NCBI RefSeq assembly: GCF_000422965.1
Contig: NZ_AUHB01000001.1
Coordinates: 372,001-436,000 of the forward strand
Length of the DNA stretch: 64,000 nt
Direction: 5' to 3'
From: Pleomorphomonas oryzae DSM 16300
GTDB lineage: Bacteria > Pseudomonadota > Alphaproteobacteria > Rhizobiales > Pleomorphomonadaceae
The translations under genes were made by a program, and so were the position numbers. Within the stretch, counting starts at the first letter, position 1. Every line of letters begins with the position of its first letter. Below, in pieces: positions 27,112 to 34,542 of this stretch. Under the pieces are notes generated by a model, which was not told the DNA's origin, searched no databases, and saw nothing but the letters and a program-made list of their open reading frames with translations.

Positions 27112-27273
27112 TCAGGCATGGAGCAATTGGAATACGAAGCTCACGACGAACAAAATGAGGAACAAGCCGAACAGCACACGCGCAATACCGGCCGAGGCAG
27201 CGGCGATACCCGAGAAGCCAAAGACAGCGGCGACCAGAGCAACAACGAGGAAGATGAGAGACCAGTAAAGCAT
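27112..27273 (-). CDS. DUF1328 (YtjA-like) small membrane protein
   Basis: A 53-residue protein, almost entirely hydrophobic: [20 protein letters not shown], then the [14 protein letters not shown] stretch and a C-terminal helix ending QLLHA. This is the compact DUF1328 pattern: two helices joined by an Ala/Gly-rich turn. ATG at 27273 has GGAG nine bases upstream. It has its own EcfG-type promoter, so it is a probable stress-regulon member. Function unknown. Confidence 0.9.
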   Translation of the reverse strand: MLYWSLIFLVVALVAAVFGFSGIAAASAGIARVLFGLFLILFVVSFVFQLLHA

Positions 27274-27310
27274 GGCGAATAACTCCATCTAGTTCACGCT
27301 CGGTGGGGAC

Positions 27311-27335
27311 AACGCTGAGCCGGCCTGACGGTTCC
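27311..27335 (-). promoter_or_regulatory. EcfG-type promoter of the DUF1328 gene
   Basis: Minus-strand GGAAC (27335-27331), a 16-base spacer and CGTT (27314-27311). The -10 element lies 37 bp before the DUF1328 start. Confidence 0.8.
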
Positions 27336-27392
27336 GGCGAACTGTACGCTTCGTTGTGATTGTCACCCCAAAAACACTATCCCGATCGGCTC

Positions 27393-27417
27393 GGAACCAA
27401 TGGAGCCATAGGACGTT
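27393..27417 (+). promoter_or_regulatory. EcfG-type promoter of the 24-residue peptide gene
   Basis: GGAAC at 27393-27397, a 16-base spacer and CGTT at 27414-27417. It is divergent from the DUF1328 promoter and leaves a leader of about 70 bases before the ATG at 27495. Confidence 0.78.
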
Positions 27418-27494
27418 GTATTCACCGAAGCCCGCGGACGGGAGCAGTTCCAGACGGGCGTAACGTTCCTTTCCCCAGCAATGGAGCAGGCACC

Positions 27495-27569
27495 ATGCGT
27501 AGCATCCTTCTCTGGTTTCTCGGCGTTCCGATTCCGATCATTATTCTGATCGCCCTTCTCTACCGCTGA
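27495..27569 (+). CDS. 24-residue hydrophobic membrane peptide
   Basis: The frame encodes MRSILLWFLGVPIPIIILIA followed by LLYR. It has one basic residue at each end and a single hydrophobic span with a central Pro-Ile-Pro. ATG at 27495 has GGAG eight bases upstream, an EcfG-type promoter lies 78 bp before it, and a rho-independent hairpin follows 50 bp after the stop, so it is a complete small transcription unit. Peptides of this look occur in other Rhizobiales as hypothetical proteins. Function unknown. Confidence 0.7.
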   Translation: MRSILLWFLGVPIPIIILIALLYR

Positions 27570-27618
27570 TATCGCTACTCGGACCGGACGAAGCGCCGCT
27601 CCTATATCGTCTACTTTG

Positions 27619-27649
27619 CCGCCGGCTCCCAAAGGGCCGGCGGCTTTGT
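27619..27649 (+). terminator. Terminator of the 24-residue peptide gene
   Basis: GCCGCCGGC (27619-27627) pairs perfectly with GCCGGCGGC (27637-27645), followed by TTTG. The U-run is short. Confidence 0.65.
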
Positions 27650-27686
27650 GCAGGCAAGTGTTTGGCCCTTCTCGGTGGAGACATAG

Positions 27687-28760
27687 ATGCGGCTTTTTTC
27701 TTGCGACAACTGTGGCAACACCATCCACTTCGACAATGGGACTTGCGTCGCCTGCAGCAGACGACTGGGTTATGTCCCGAGCCGTTGGCGCATGACGTCG
27801 CTGGAGCCTTCAGGAGAGGGGTGGAACTCGCTGGCCCTGGGCGAAAGTTTTGCTTTCTGCACGAACGCCGAGATAGGTGCCTGCAATTGGCTGCTGCCGA
27901 TCGATCAAGCGGGCCATCTCTGCCCTGCCTGTCGGCATAATCGGACAATTCCGGCGTTGACCGACGACAAAACGATCGACGCCTTCCGACGGGTGCTCTC
28001 GGCCGAACGTCACCTGTTCTACTCGCTGCTCGCCTGGCGGCTGCCGGTACCCAACAGGGTCGAAGATCCGGAAGCCGGTCTCGCTTTCGATTTTCTCGCC
28101 GACGAGATCGGCCCGGATGGCGGAGTCACACCGGTGATGACCGGACATACCGATGGCGTCATCACGCTGGCCATCGCCGAGGCGGACGACGCAGCGCGTG
28201 AAGAACGCCGGGTGCATCTCGGCGAACCCTACCGCACACTGCTCGGTCATTTTCGGCACGAGATCGGCCACTATTACTGGGATCGGCTGGTACGGGATGG
28301 TGGCCGCCTCGACGCCTTCCGTGCGGTGTTCGGCGACGAGCGGCAGGATTATGCCGAAGCGTTGCAAAGGAACTATCGCGAAGGACCGCCCGCCGACTGG
28401 CAGAACCGCTTCGTCAGCACTTATGCCGCCTGCCATCCTTGGGAGGATTTCGCAGAGACCTTCGCCCACTACATTCACATGGTGGATGCGCTTGAAACGG
28501 CCCATGCCCTCGGTCTTGCCATCTCACCGAGAGTGGCGGTTCCCGAACAGCTCGATCTGGAAGTCGATTTCGCGCCCTATCGCCAAAAGGACTTTGGCGC
28601 ATTGGCCAATGCCTGGCCGCCGCTCACAGTGGCCGTCAACGAAATCAACCGGTCGCTTGGTCAGCGCGACTTCTATCCGTTCGTCCTGTCCGCGGAGATT
28701 CTATCAAAGCTGGAATTTGTTCATGAGCTCATCGCGCAGGGGCGCTCAAGCGGGACCTGA
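27687..28760 (+). CDS. Zinc-ribbon putative zinc-binding metallopeptidase
   Basis: A 357-residue cytoplasmic protein. The N-terminus has a zinc ribbon: CDNC at residues 6-9, CVAC near 19-22, then CNWLLP and CPAC before residue 90. The catalytic-looking HEIGHYYWD starts at His191 (HExxH), with HPWEDFAETFAHYIHMVD downstream supplying a further Glu/His. This matches the family annotated as putative zinc-binding metallopeptidase with zinc-ribbon domain. The substrate is unknown. It is transcribed away from the small-peptide unit. Confidence 0.85.
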   Translation: MRLFSCDNCGNTIHFDNGTCVACSRRLGYVPSRWRMTSLEPSGEGWNSLALGESFAFCTNAEIGACNWLLPIDQAGHLCPACRHNRTIPALTDDKTIDAFRRVLSAERHLFYSLLAWRLPVPNRVEDPEAGLAFDFLADEIGPDGGVTPVMTGHTDGVITLAIAEADDAAREERRVHLGEPYRTLLGHFRHEIGHYYWDRLVRDGGRLDAFRAVFGDERQDYAEALQRNYREGPPADWQNRFVSTYAACHPWEDFAETFAHYIHMVDALETAHALGLAISPRVAVPEQLDLEVDFAPYRQKDFGALANAWPPLTVAVNEINRSLGQRDFYPFVLSAEILSKLEFVHELIAQGRSSGT

Positions 28761-28768
28761 GGCAGGGC

Positions 28769-28799
28769 AAAAAAAAGCCCGGCTTCTATGGAGCCGGGC
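28769..28799 (-). terminator. Rho-independent terminator for minus-strand genes
   Basis: GCCCGGCT (28777-28784) pairs with AGCCGGGC (28792-28799). Eight A residues at 28769-28776 read as U8 on the minus strand, so this terminates the 28828-29046 transcript. It lies just after the metallopeptidase stop. Confidence 0.85.
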
Positions 28800-28827
28800 A
28801 ATCAACGGGACTTGGAGAGCACTGGGA

Positions 28828-29046
28828 TCACCCTCCGAGCTTGCGCTGGCGCGTCGACCGACGGGAAACGATCTCGGCGGCCGGAAGGCGGCGTCCACCG
28901 GCGGCAAGGGCAGCCACCAGCAGAATGATGGCGGCGATCAGCGGTGCCAGCGCCAGAAACTGGGCGGCCAGAGTGGTCACTTCGGTGCCGGTCACAGCCG
29001 GCAGATGGGAAATGGCAGACTGTTCAACGAGGGCAAGGGTGGACAT
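28828..29046 (-). CDS. 72-residue single-span membrane protein, unknown
   Basis: The protein starts MSTLALVEQSAISHLPAVTG, has a hydrophobic span FLALAPLIAAIILLVAALAA and a basic tail RRSTRQRKLGG. ATG at 29046 has GAGG eight bases upstream; the longer open frame to 29277 runs through the next gene region and is not expected to be translated. A strong terminator follows. I do not recognise the family. Orientation by the positive-inside rule would put the tail in the cytoplasm. Confidence 0.65.
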   Translation of the reverse strand: MSTLALVEQSAISHLPAVTGTEVTTLAAQFLALAPLIAAIILLVAALAAGGRRLPAAEIVSRRSTRQRKLGG

Positions 29047-29146
29047 GGCCTGATCCTCTTTTTTGCGCCGGCCGGGACCGCAAGGCCGACCGGGCAATTC
29101 CGATTGCAGACAGGGACCGTCGAGGTCCGACGACGATGACCGCCGT

Positions 29147-29293
29147 TTACTTCCCTTCGACTGAGACGCCCTTTTCACCAATCGAGATCTCGACGCCGTC
29201 TGGCTGCTTCTTTTCCTGGTAAAGCTGATATCCGAGTACGCCGACGCCAGCGGCGAGCAGAACGATGACGGCAACAAGCATCTGACGGTTCAT
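29147..29293 (-). CDS. 48-residue membrane-anchored small protein, unknown
   Basis: The sequence begins MNRQMLVAVIVLLAAGVGVL, an N-terminal anchor, followed by GYQLYQEKKQPDGVEISIGE and a short polar end. ATG at 29293 has GGGGAG six bases upstream. Similar anchor-plus-GVEIxIxEKGxSxE proteins are found as hypothetical proteins in alphaproteobacteria. It is 100 bp upstream of the 72-residue gene on the same strand and may share its transcript. Confidence 0.7.
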   Translation of the reverse strand: MNRQMLVAVIVLLAAGVGVLGYQLYQEKKQPDGVEISIGEKGVSVEGK

Positions 29294-29603
29294 AACGTCT
29301 CCCCAACTTGGATACCGGTTCCAATGAACCGGCTTGACTGGTGAAGCCCGGCAATCATCCGATCTTCATTAGGGAAACACTTCTGGCGATCTATTGGTTC
29401 CCTCTGGCTGCCATTATTCAAAAGCTTTTGTAGCGAAGCGGGCTGGAGCCGGGCTGGAGCACCTGTCTGGTGCCGTTTCCGAAATGTCCTCGTGGCGCGA
29501 AAGGAACGTGCCCGGTCGATCCGGCTCCTGCCGGCGCAAAAAAGCCGGCCCCGACGTCCTGTTACAGGTGCCGGGGCCGGCCGATAGAAAAAGGGGCTTC
29601 CTG
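29294..29603. other. 310-bp gap between ftrC and the small membrane protein gene
   Basis: No gene is supported here. It contains the ftrC terminator (29536-29579) and the promoter of the 48-residue protein gene. A GGAAC-N17-TGTT match on the minus strand around 29374-29399 is one base off the EcfG consensus and is only suggestive. Confidence 0.5.
29536..29579 (-). terminator. Terminator of ftrABC
   Basis: GCCGGCCCCG (29542-29551) pairs with CGGGGCCGGC (29570-29579) with an inner CCTG/CAGG stem. Six A residues at 29536-29541 become U6 on the minus strand. Confidence 0.85.
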
Positions 29604-30440
29604 TCAGGCGATTGCGTGCACTATCGGCCGCCTGGGACGGAAGATCACGAAGAACACCAGAGCCCAATAGCCAACAAAGACGAGCAGTTCCATCAGGTTG
29701 GGAGATGCCCGATAGCCGGTCAGAGCCGAGATGAAGCCGCCCGTTGCATCACCATCGGAGAGCAGCCAGCTGCTATCCCAGAGTCGGCGCGACAGGCGCG
29801 GCAAGATCTCGAGATCGATCAGTCCGTCGATGCCGGTCATCAACAGCGCGCCGGCAAGCAGCAACAGCATGACTTCGGTGATGCGGAAAAAGATCCGCCA
29901 CGACAGGATCCGGCTACCCGCCTGCAGCAAGCCGTAGCTGAGGAGGGCCAACACGAAACCGAACAAGCCTGCACCGACGCCGGACAGGTAGTCGCCGGCG
30001 GCACCGGACGACAGGATGCCGTAGAGGAAGATCACCGTCTCGCTGCCCTCGCGAGCGACGGCCACTAACGCCAGCACGAAGACGCCCCACCATGACTGAC
30101 GGGCAATGGCAGTGGAGAGCTGTGTCTGGAGATCGCGTTTCATGGAGCGGCCGTGCTTGCGCATCCAGAAGACCATCTGGAGAATGAGTGCTGCGGCAAC
30201 CAGCACCACGGCCGTCGTGTAGGCGAGCTGAGCGTCCTCGGAGATGACGTCGGCGAGCCCGACCAGTACGGCGGCCAGCAAACCGGCGAAGGCCAGCCCA
30301 GCGGCGACGCCGCCCCACAGGAACATGCGGGCACGGCCAGTGTCGCGCGTCTCGGCGCGCAACCAGGCATCGAGAATACCGATGACCAGCAATGCCTCGA
30401 CGCTTTCGCGCCAGACCACGAAGGCTATGGAGCCGAACAT
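29604..30440 (-). CDS. ftrC: FTR1-family iron permease
   Basis: A 278-residue inner-membrane permease with about seven helices. The two REXXE iron-binding motifs are present: RESVE near residues 10-14 (VVWRESVEALLVIGILD) and REGSE in the middle (VAREGSETVIFLYG). This matches FTR1/EfeU. With the upstream cupredoxin and P19-like proteins and the divergent polyferredoxin it makes up the FtrABCD ferrous iron importer known from Brucella and Bordetella. Confidence 0.93.
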   Translation of the reverse strand: MFGSIAFVVWRESVEALLVIGILDAWLRAETRDTGRARMFLWGGVAAGLAFAGLLAAVLVGLADVISEDAQLAYTTAVVLVAAALILQMVFWMRKHGRSMKRDLQTQLSTAIARQSWWGVFVLALVAVAREGSETVIFLYGILSSGAAGDYLSGVGAGLFGFVLALLSYGLLQAGSRILSWRIFFRITEVMLLLLAGALLMTGIDGLIDLEILPRLSRRLWDSSWLLSDGDATGGFISALTGYRASPNLMELLVFVGYWALVFFVIFRPRRPIVHAIA

Positions 30441-30478
30441 TGAACTAGACCTCGTCTTGGCGCCTCATGCTCGTTCGC

Positions 30479-30835
30479 CTACTTGGCGACCAGCAGGGCG
30501 GGCGGCGCCTCCGGGTGAAAGTCGTCGAAGAAGGAATATTCGCCGGGGTCGAGATACTTGATCACCATGGAGGTGGTGACTCCCGGCCCGATCACCTTCT
30601 CCTTGCGGAGCGGCACGCTTTCGAATTCGGCCGGCGTCTTGCCGACGTTGACGAGCTGCAACTCGAAGCGGGTGTCGGCCGGCACCTCAATGCGGGCCGG
30701 CGTTACGGTGCCATCGTTAAACTCAATACGAAACACGGGATCATCCTCGGCGGAGGCCGGTGCGGCCGCCGCGAGAATCACGAGCAGGCAGCCGGCGGTC
30801 TGGCAGAGTCGCCGCCGGTGCGTCGTGTTGTGCAT
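30479..30835 (-). CDS. ftrB: Periplasmic cupredoxin-domain protein of the Ftr iron system
   Basis: A 118-residue exported protein. The signal peptide ends near PASAEDDPVF after the hydrophobic LLVILAAAA. The mature part is a small cupredoxin-like fold with RIEVPADTRFELQLVNVGKT and LDPGEYSFFDDFHPEAP. ATG at 30835 lies 4 bp after ftrA; a longer frame to 30946 overlaps ftrA and lacks a signal peptide at its start. FtrB is thought to oxidise ferrous iron for FtrC. Confidence 0.88.
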   Translation of the reverse strand: MHNTTHRRRLCQTAGCLLVILAAAAPASAEDDPVFRIEFNDGTVTPARIEVPADTRFELQLVNVGKTPAEFESVPLRKEKVIGPGVTTSMVIKYLDPGEYSFFDDFHPEAPPALLVAK

Positions 30836-30839
30836 GGGC

Positions 30840-31382
30840 TCAGTAGCCACCCTTCTTCCCCGTGCCAGTGTAGGTGAATTCGTAGTTGGTATCGAACGGC
30901 GCGAACCAGGCAGCGACGCCGGTTTCCTTGTCCACATGACGACCAAACATGGCCATGTGGCCGGTGCTGGCCGGCGGAGCGATGTGGAAGGTCAGCTTGT
31001 AGGTGCCGGGACCATCAAGCTTGACGTTGTCGCCGTAGTGCGGGCCATCAGAGGCAACCATGCCCATCAGCGGCCCCTTGGCGACCGACTTGCCGTCCTT
31101 GGTGAGCTCGTAGCTGATGTCGAGATAGGGCATCCAGTCGCCATTGGCGAAGCCATTGACGTTGTCCTTGGTGGCATGGATGTCGGCCTCAAGGTGGATG
31201 TCCGCCTTGTCGGCGGCCAGCATCATGCCAGCCGGCTCCATCTCGATCGGCTGCAAGTAGACAGCGGCCACTTCCATGCCGCCGCCAAGCTGGGGTTCAC
31301 CGATCGGATACTCAAGAGCGTAAGCACTCGTCGCAAAACCCATAGCCGCCGAAGCCAGAGCCAGTCCTGTCAGGATGCGCAT
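30840..31382 (-). CDS. ftrA: P19/Tp34-family periplasmic iron-binding protein
   Basis: A 180-residue protein with signal peptide (LALASAAMGFATSAYA) and a mature start EYPIGEPQLGGGMEVAAVYL, the P19/Tp34 pattern. The conserved metal-site region follows: PIEMEPAGMMLAADKADIHL with DIHATKDNVNGF, and HIAPPASTGHMAMFGRHVDK. AGGA precedes the ATG. It is the first gene of ftrABC and lies just downstream of a Fur-like palindrome. Confidence 0.92.
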   Translation of the reverse strand: MRILTGLALASAAMGFATSAYALEYPIGEPQLGGGMEVAAVYLQPIEMEPAGMMLAADKADIHLEADIHATKDNVNGFANGDWMPYLDISYELTKDGKSVAKGPLMGMVASDGPHYGDNVKLDGPGTYKLTFHIAPPASTGHMAMFGRHVDKETGVAAWFAPFDTNYEFTYTGTGKKGGY

Positions 31383-31398
31383 TTTGTCGTCCTAGTTG

Positions 31399-31415
31399 CT
31401 AATGATTGTCATTAG
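31399..31415. promoter_or_regulatory. Fur-like palindrome upstream of ftrA
   Basis: CTAATGA-TTG-TCATTAG is a perfect 7-3-7 palindrome starting 17 bp upstream of the ftrA ATG. It resembles the AT-rich Fur-family box (TGATAATnATTATCA type). Repression under iron sufficiency is the expected role; RirA, Fur or Mur could be the reader. Confidence 0.6.
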
Positions 31416-31465
31416 TATCGACGATATGGCATAGAGGTCAATCTTGGGGAAACCCCTGACAGCTC

Positions 31466-31482
31466 ATTAGAGACATTCTAAT
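31466..31482. promoter_or_regulatory. Irr-type iron control element candidate
   Basis: ATTAGAGACATTCTAAT is an imperfect palindrome fitting the rhizobial Irr element TTTAGAANNRTTCTAAA at all but three positions. It lies about 160 bp before ftrD and 84 bp before ftrA, so it could control either or both. Confidence 0.5.
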
Positions 31483-31640
31483 CAGTTGATAATAGCGACT
31501 TTTCTCAGCCTTGCCGTTTCAGCCAGGTGAGGGAAACCACCAGCTTGATCCGCTAATGCAAGTGCGAGCAATTAGCGGCTCTGTATGCTTCGCGGACGGG
31601 CGAAGCGACGGCGTTGAATTCGGTGTCGGAGGGACACACA

Positions 31641-33092
31641 ATGAACAGGCTTGCCCGTGGCGAAGACTTCGTTGGCCCGGCCATAAAGACTCTGGTCGAC
31701 CTCAGAGGCACCGACTCGCGCAGTTCCTTCACCCGCAAGATCGAAATGCTGTTCGTGCGCTGGCGGCGCCACTTCGGCTGGGTCCAGGTGCTGATGTTCG
31801 GCGTTTTCCTGGTGGTCATCGGGCTGCCGGTGCTGATGCCCGACCCGCCGGCCGAAAGCGGCATCCTCACTAATCCGACGCTGTTCTTGCGCTATCTCCT
31901 TTGGGGCATTTGGTTCCCCCTAGTGTTCCTGTCGGTGATTGTCTTTGGCCGGTTGTGGTGCGGCACCCTCTGCCCGATGGGCGCCGCCTCCGAGCTCGCC
32001 AACAAATACGGCCTGCAACGCGCCATTCCCCGCTGGATCAAATGGGAAGGCACCCCTGCCCTCAGCTTCATCATCATGACGCTCTACGGCCAGACGATCG
32101 GCGTGCGCGATCACCCGGAAGCGGCGGCGGGGCTGTTCGGCGGCACCATGCTGCTCGCCATCGCCATCGGCGGTCTCTACGGGCGCAACAAGCGCGTCTG
32201 GTGCCGCCACCTCTGCCCGATCGGCCGTGTGCTCGGCCTTTATTCCAGGCTTGGCGCGGTGCAGTTCACGCCGAAGGTCCGGCTCAGCGGCGGCGACGCC
32301 TATACCGAGCGCGGCGCCTGCCCGACCATGATCGACCTACCACGCAAAGTGGAAAGCCGCCATTGCATCGAGTGTTTCCGCTGCGTCAACCCGAAGGCGG
32401 CTGGCAGCATTCAGCTCGAACTCCGCCGCCCGGGCGTTGAAGTGGAGGAGATCCGCGACCATCGCGCCAATCCGGCCGAGGCTTGGTTCCTGTTTCTCGA
32501 TACCGGCGTGGCGCTCGGCGGCTTTCTGTGGCTGGTGCTGCCGCAGTATCAGGCCCTGCGCCAGAACTTCGGCATCTGGGCGATCCAAAACCACATCGAC
32601 TGGATCACCCGCATCGGGCCGGCCTGGCTGATGAGCGTACATCCCGCCCGCGCCGAAACCTTCATGTGGCTCGACTTCATCATGATCGTCGGCTTCATGC
32701 TCGGCACCATGGCGGTCCTCACCGCCGTCCTTGCCAGCCTCACCGCCGTTGGCGCGGCGATCGCCCGGCGCCTCGGTGCCGATGGTAGCTTCGGCCGAGT
32801 CTTCACGGAGCTCGGCTACCAATACGCGCCGGTGGCGCTGATGAGCCTGATCATCGGCCTCGGCGCCGAGTTGCTGATGCCGCTCCGCTATACCTTCGTC
32901 GGCATGGAAGGCGTCCATGTCATCCGCGGCGGCCTGTTCCTGATCGGCGTCGTCTGGAGCATCTGGCTTGGCGACCGCATCCTACGGCGCCAGGGATTGG
33001 CGCTGACAAAGCGTTGGATGCCGCTTGTTCCCGGCATTGCCGGCAGCCTGTTCGTCGGCTTCGGCTGGTGGCCCGCCATCTTCGGGCTGTGA
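31641..33092 (+). CDS. ftrD: Membrane polyferredoxin of the Ftr iron system
   Basis: A 483-residue NapH/CcoG-like membrane protein with about eight hydrophobic segments. Cysteine motifs for iron-sulfur clusters are WCGTLCPMGAASE, WCRHLCPIGRVLGLYSR and HCIECFRCVNPKAAGSIQ. FtrD is proposed to pass electrons in ferrous iron uptake. ATG at 31641 has GGAGG eight bases upstream; an in-frame start at 31614 has none. In the described systems ftrD follows ftrC; here it is divergent from ftrABC. Confidence 0.9.
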   Translation: MNRLARGEDFVGPAIKTLVDLRGTDSRSSFTRKIEMLFVRWRRHFGWVQVLMFGVFLVVIGLPVLMPDPPAESGILTNPTLFLRYLLWGIWFPLVFLSVIVFGRLWCGTLCPMGAASELANKYGLQRAIPRWIKWEGTPALSFIIMTLYGQTIGVRDHPEAAAGLFGGTMLLAIAIGGLYGRNKRVWCRHLCPIGRVLGLYSRLGAVQFTPKVRLSGGDAYTERGACPTMIDLPRKVESRHCIECFRCVNPKAAGSIQLELRRPGVEVEEIRDHRANPAEAWFLFLDTGVALGGFLWLVLPQYQALRQNFGIWAIQNHIDWITRIGPAWLMSVHPARAETFMWLDFIMIVGFMLGTMAVLTAVLASLTAVGAAIARRLGADGSFGRVFTELGYQYAPVALMSLIIGLGAELLMPLRYTFVGMEGVHVIRGGLFLIGVVWSIWLGDRILRRQGLALTKRWMPLVPGIAGSLFVGFGWWPAIFGL

Positions 33093-33251
33093 TTTCTCGA
33101 GCAGCGACCCAATACTCATTTGATGGCGCGGACGATCAGCAATGATCGCCCGCGAAATGCGGTTAATGTGCAGGCTCATCCTTTCGGGCAATCGCTCTTT
33201 TCCGGCTTGCGACAATTGTATCTCCAGTTACCATTGTGCTTCAGCATTGCG

Positions 33252-33280
33252 TTGACTTTCCAAAGGCTGGAAAATTATCT
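33252..33280 (+). promoter_or_regulatory. Sigma-70-like promoter upstream of the RND operon
   Basis: TTGACT at 33252-33257, a 17-base spacer and TTATCT at 33275-33280, 81 bp before the first pump gene. Confidence 0.5.
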
Positions 33281-33360
33281 GTTCCGCTCAGAACTGCCGA
33301 TGGATGACTTTCTTCCGGGGCGTTTTGATCACGGAACTCGCGGCTGGAGCCCCGAAGAAC

Positions 33361-34542
33361 ATGCGCAACATCGGAAGAAGCGGCAGCGTGCTGCTGATGC
33401 TGGCCCTCATGACCGCATGCCAACCGAGCGCGCCGTCCGGACCACCGCCTGCCGGAAAGGCCCAGGTTGGCTATGTCACGCTCCAACCGACCTCGGTGCC
33501 ACGCACCATGGAGTTGCCGGGGCGGGCCGTAGCGCTGGCAACGGCTGAAATTCGACCGCAGGTAGCCGGCATCGTCCGCAAAGTCGCCTTCAAGGAAGGT
33601 GGCATGGTCAAGGCCAACGACGTGCTCTACGAGCTCGACGATGCCAAGTTCAAGGCGGCCTACGCCGCAGCGGAGGCTGCGGTCAAAAAAGCGCAAGCGG
33701 CCACGGCCGGCGCTCAGACCGCCTTCGATCGCAATGAGAAACTCTCGGAGAGCAATGCGGTCGCAGCCCAGACGGTCGACGACTCCCGCTCGACGCTGCT
33801 GCAGGCCCAAGCCACCGAAGAGGCGGCGCGCGCCGACCTCGAGACAGCACGCATCAATCTCGCAAACGCAACCATACGGGCGCCAATCGACGGCATCATT
33901 GGCGTTTCGTCGGTCAGCGTTGGCGCTCTCGTTACCGAGAACCAGACCGACGCGCTCGCCACCATCCGCCAGATCGACCCGATCAATGTCGACCTTGTCG
34001 ATACCAGCGCCAATCTCCTGCGCATCCGGGGTGAAATAGACAGCGGACAGTTGGGACGCGAGCCGAGCAAACCGCCTGCCGTTACGCTCACGCTCGAGAA
34101 TGGCAAGCCCTACGGCACGCCCGGTACCATCTCGCTGACTGAGATGGTGGTGAGCGAGACCACTGGCACCTTCACGCTCCGCGCCACCTTCCCTAACAGC
34201 CAACGGATACTGCTACCCGGTATGTTCGTTCAGGCCACAGTTGATCTTGGTGCCCTCAACAACGCCTTTCTGGTCCCTCAAAGGGCGGTCACTCGCGGCG
34301 ACGATGGCACCGCCACGATCTACGTGGTCTCGGCGAACAACAAAGCAGAGGCCAAACGCATCACCACGACCGGCACATCGGGCAACAACTGGATCGTCAC
34401 CGGCGGCGTGTCGTCAGGCGATCGGTTGATCGTCGACGGCTTCCAGAAGTTTTCCGCCGGTACCGAGGTTAAGCCGGTCGAGGCGACCATCAACGACAAC
34501 GGGGTGGTCGAGCAGAATTTGACGACGGAGAGCGGCAAATGA
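33361..34542 (+). CDS. RND efflux pump periplasmic adaptor (AcrA/MexA-like lipoprotein)
   Basis: A 393-residue membrane fusion protein. The lipoprotein signal is LLMLALMTAC, with lipobox Cys near residue 20. The barrel-sandwich part has GRAVALATAEIRPQVAGIV, followed by an alanine-rich coiled-coil hairpin (about residues 90-165) and NATIRAPIDGIIG. ATG at 33361 gives the lipoprotein start; an upstream frame from 33304 would bury it. The stop overlaps the pump gene in ATGA. No TolC-type outer-membrane gene and no dedicated TetR repressor lie nearby. Confidence 0.93.
   Translation: MRNIGRSGSVLLMLALMTACQPSAPSGPPPAGKAQVGYVTLQPTSVPRTMELPGRAVALATAEIRPQVAGIVRKVAFKEGGMVKANDVLYELDDAKFKAAYAAAEAAVKKAQAATAGAQTAFDRNEKLSESNAVAAQTVDDSRSTLLQAQATEEAARADLETARINLANATIRAPIDGIIGVSSVSVGALVTENQTDALATIRQIDPINVDLVDTSANLLRIRGEIDSGQLGREPSKPPAVTLTLENGKPYGTPGTISLTEMVVSETTGTFTLRATFPNSQRILLPGMFVQATVDLGALNNAFLVPQRAVTRGDDGTATIYVVSANNKAEAKRITTTGTSGNNWIVTGGVSSGDRLIVDGFQKFSAGTEVKPVEATINDNGVVEQNLTTESGK

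Noticed and set aside
29294-29322. Minus-strand GGAAC...CGTT upstream of the 48-residue gene
   Set aside because: The spacer is 20 bases, too long for EcfG; the CGTT also lies directly before the start codon.
33093-33360. A dedicated TetR repressor gene for the RND pump
   Set aside because: The 268-bp gap holds only a promoter-like sequence; no HTH-encoding frame is present on either strand.
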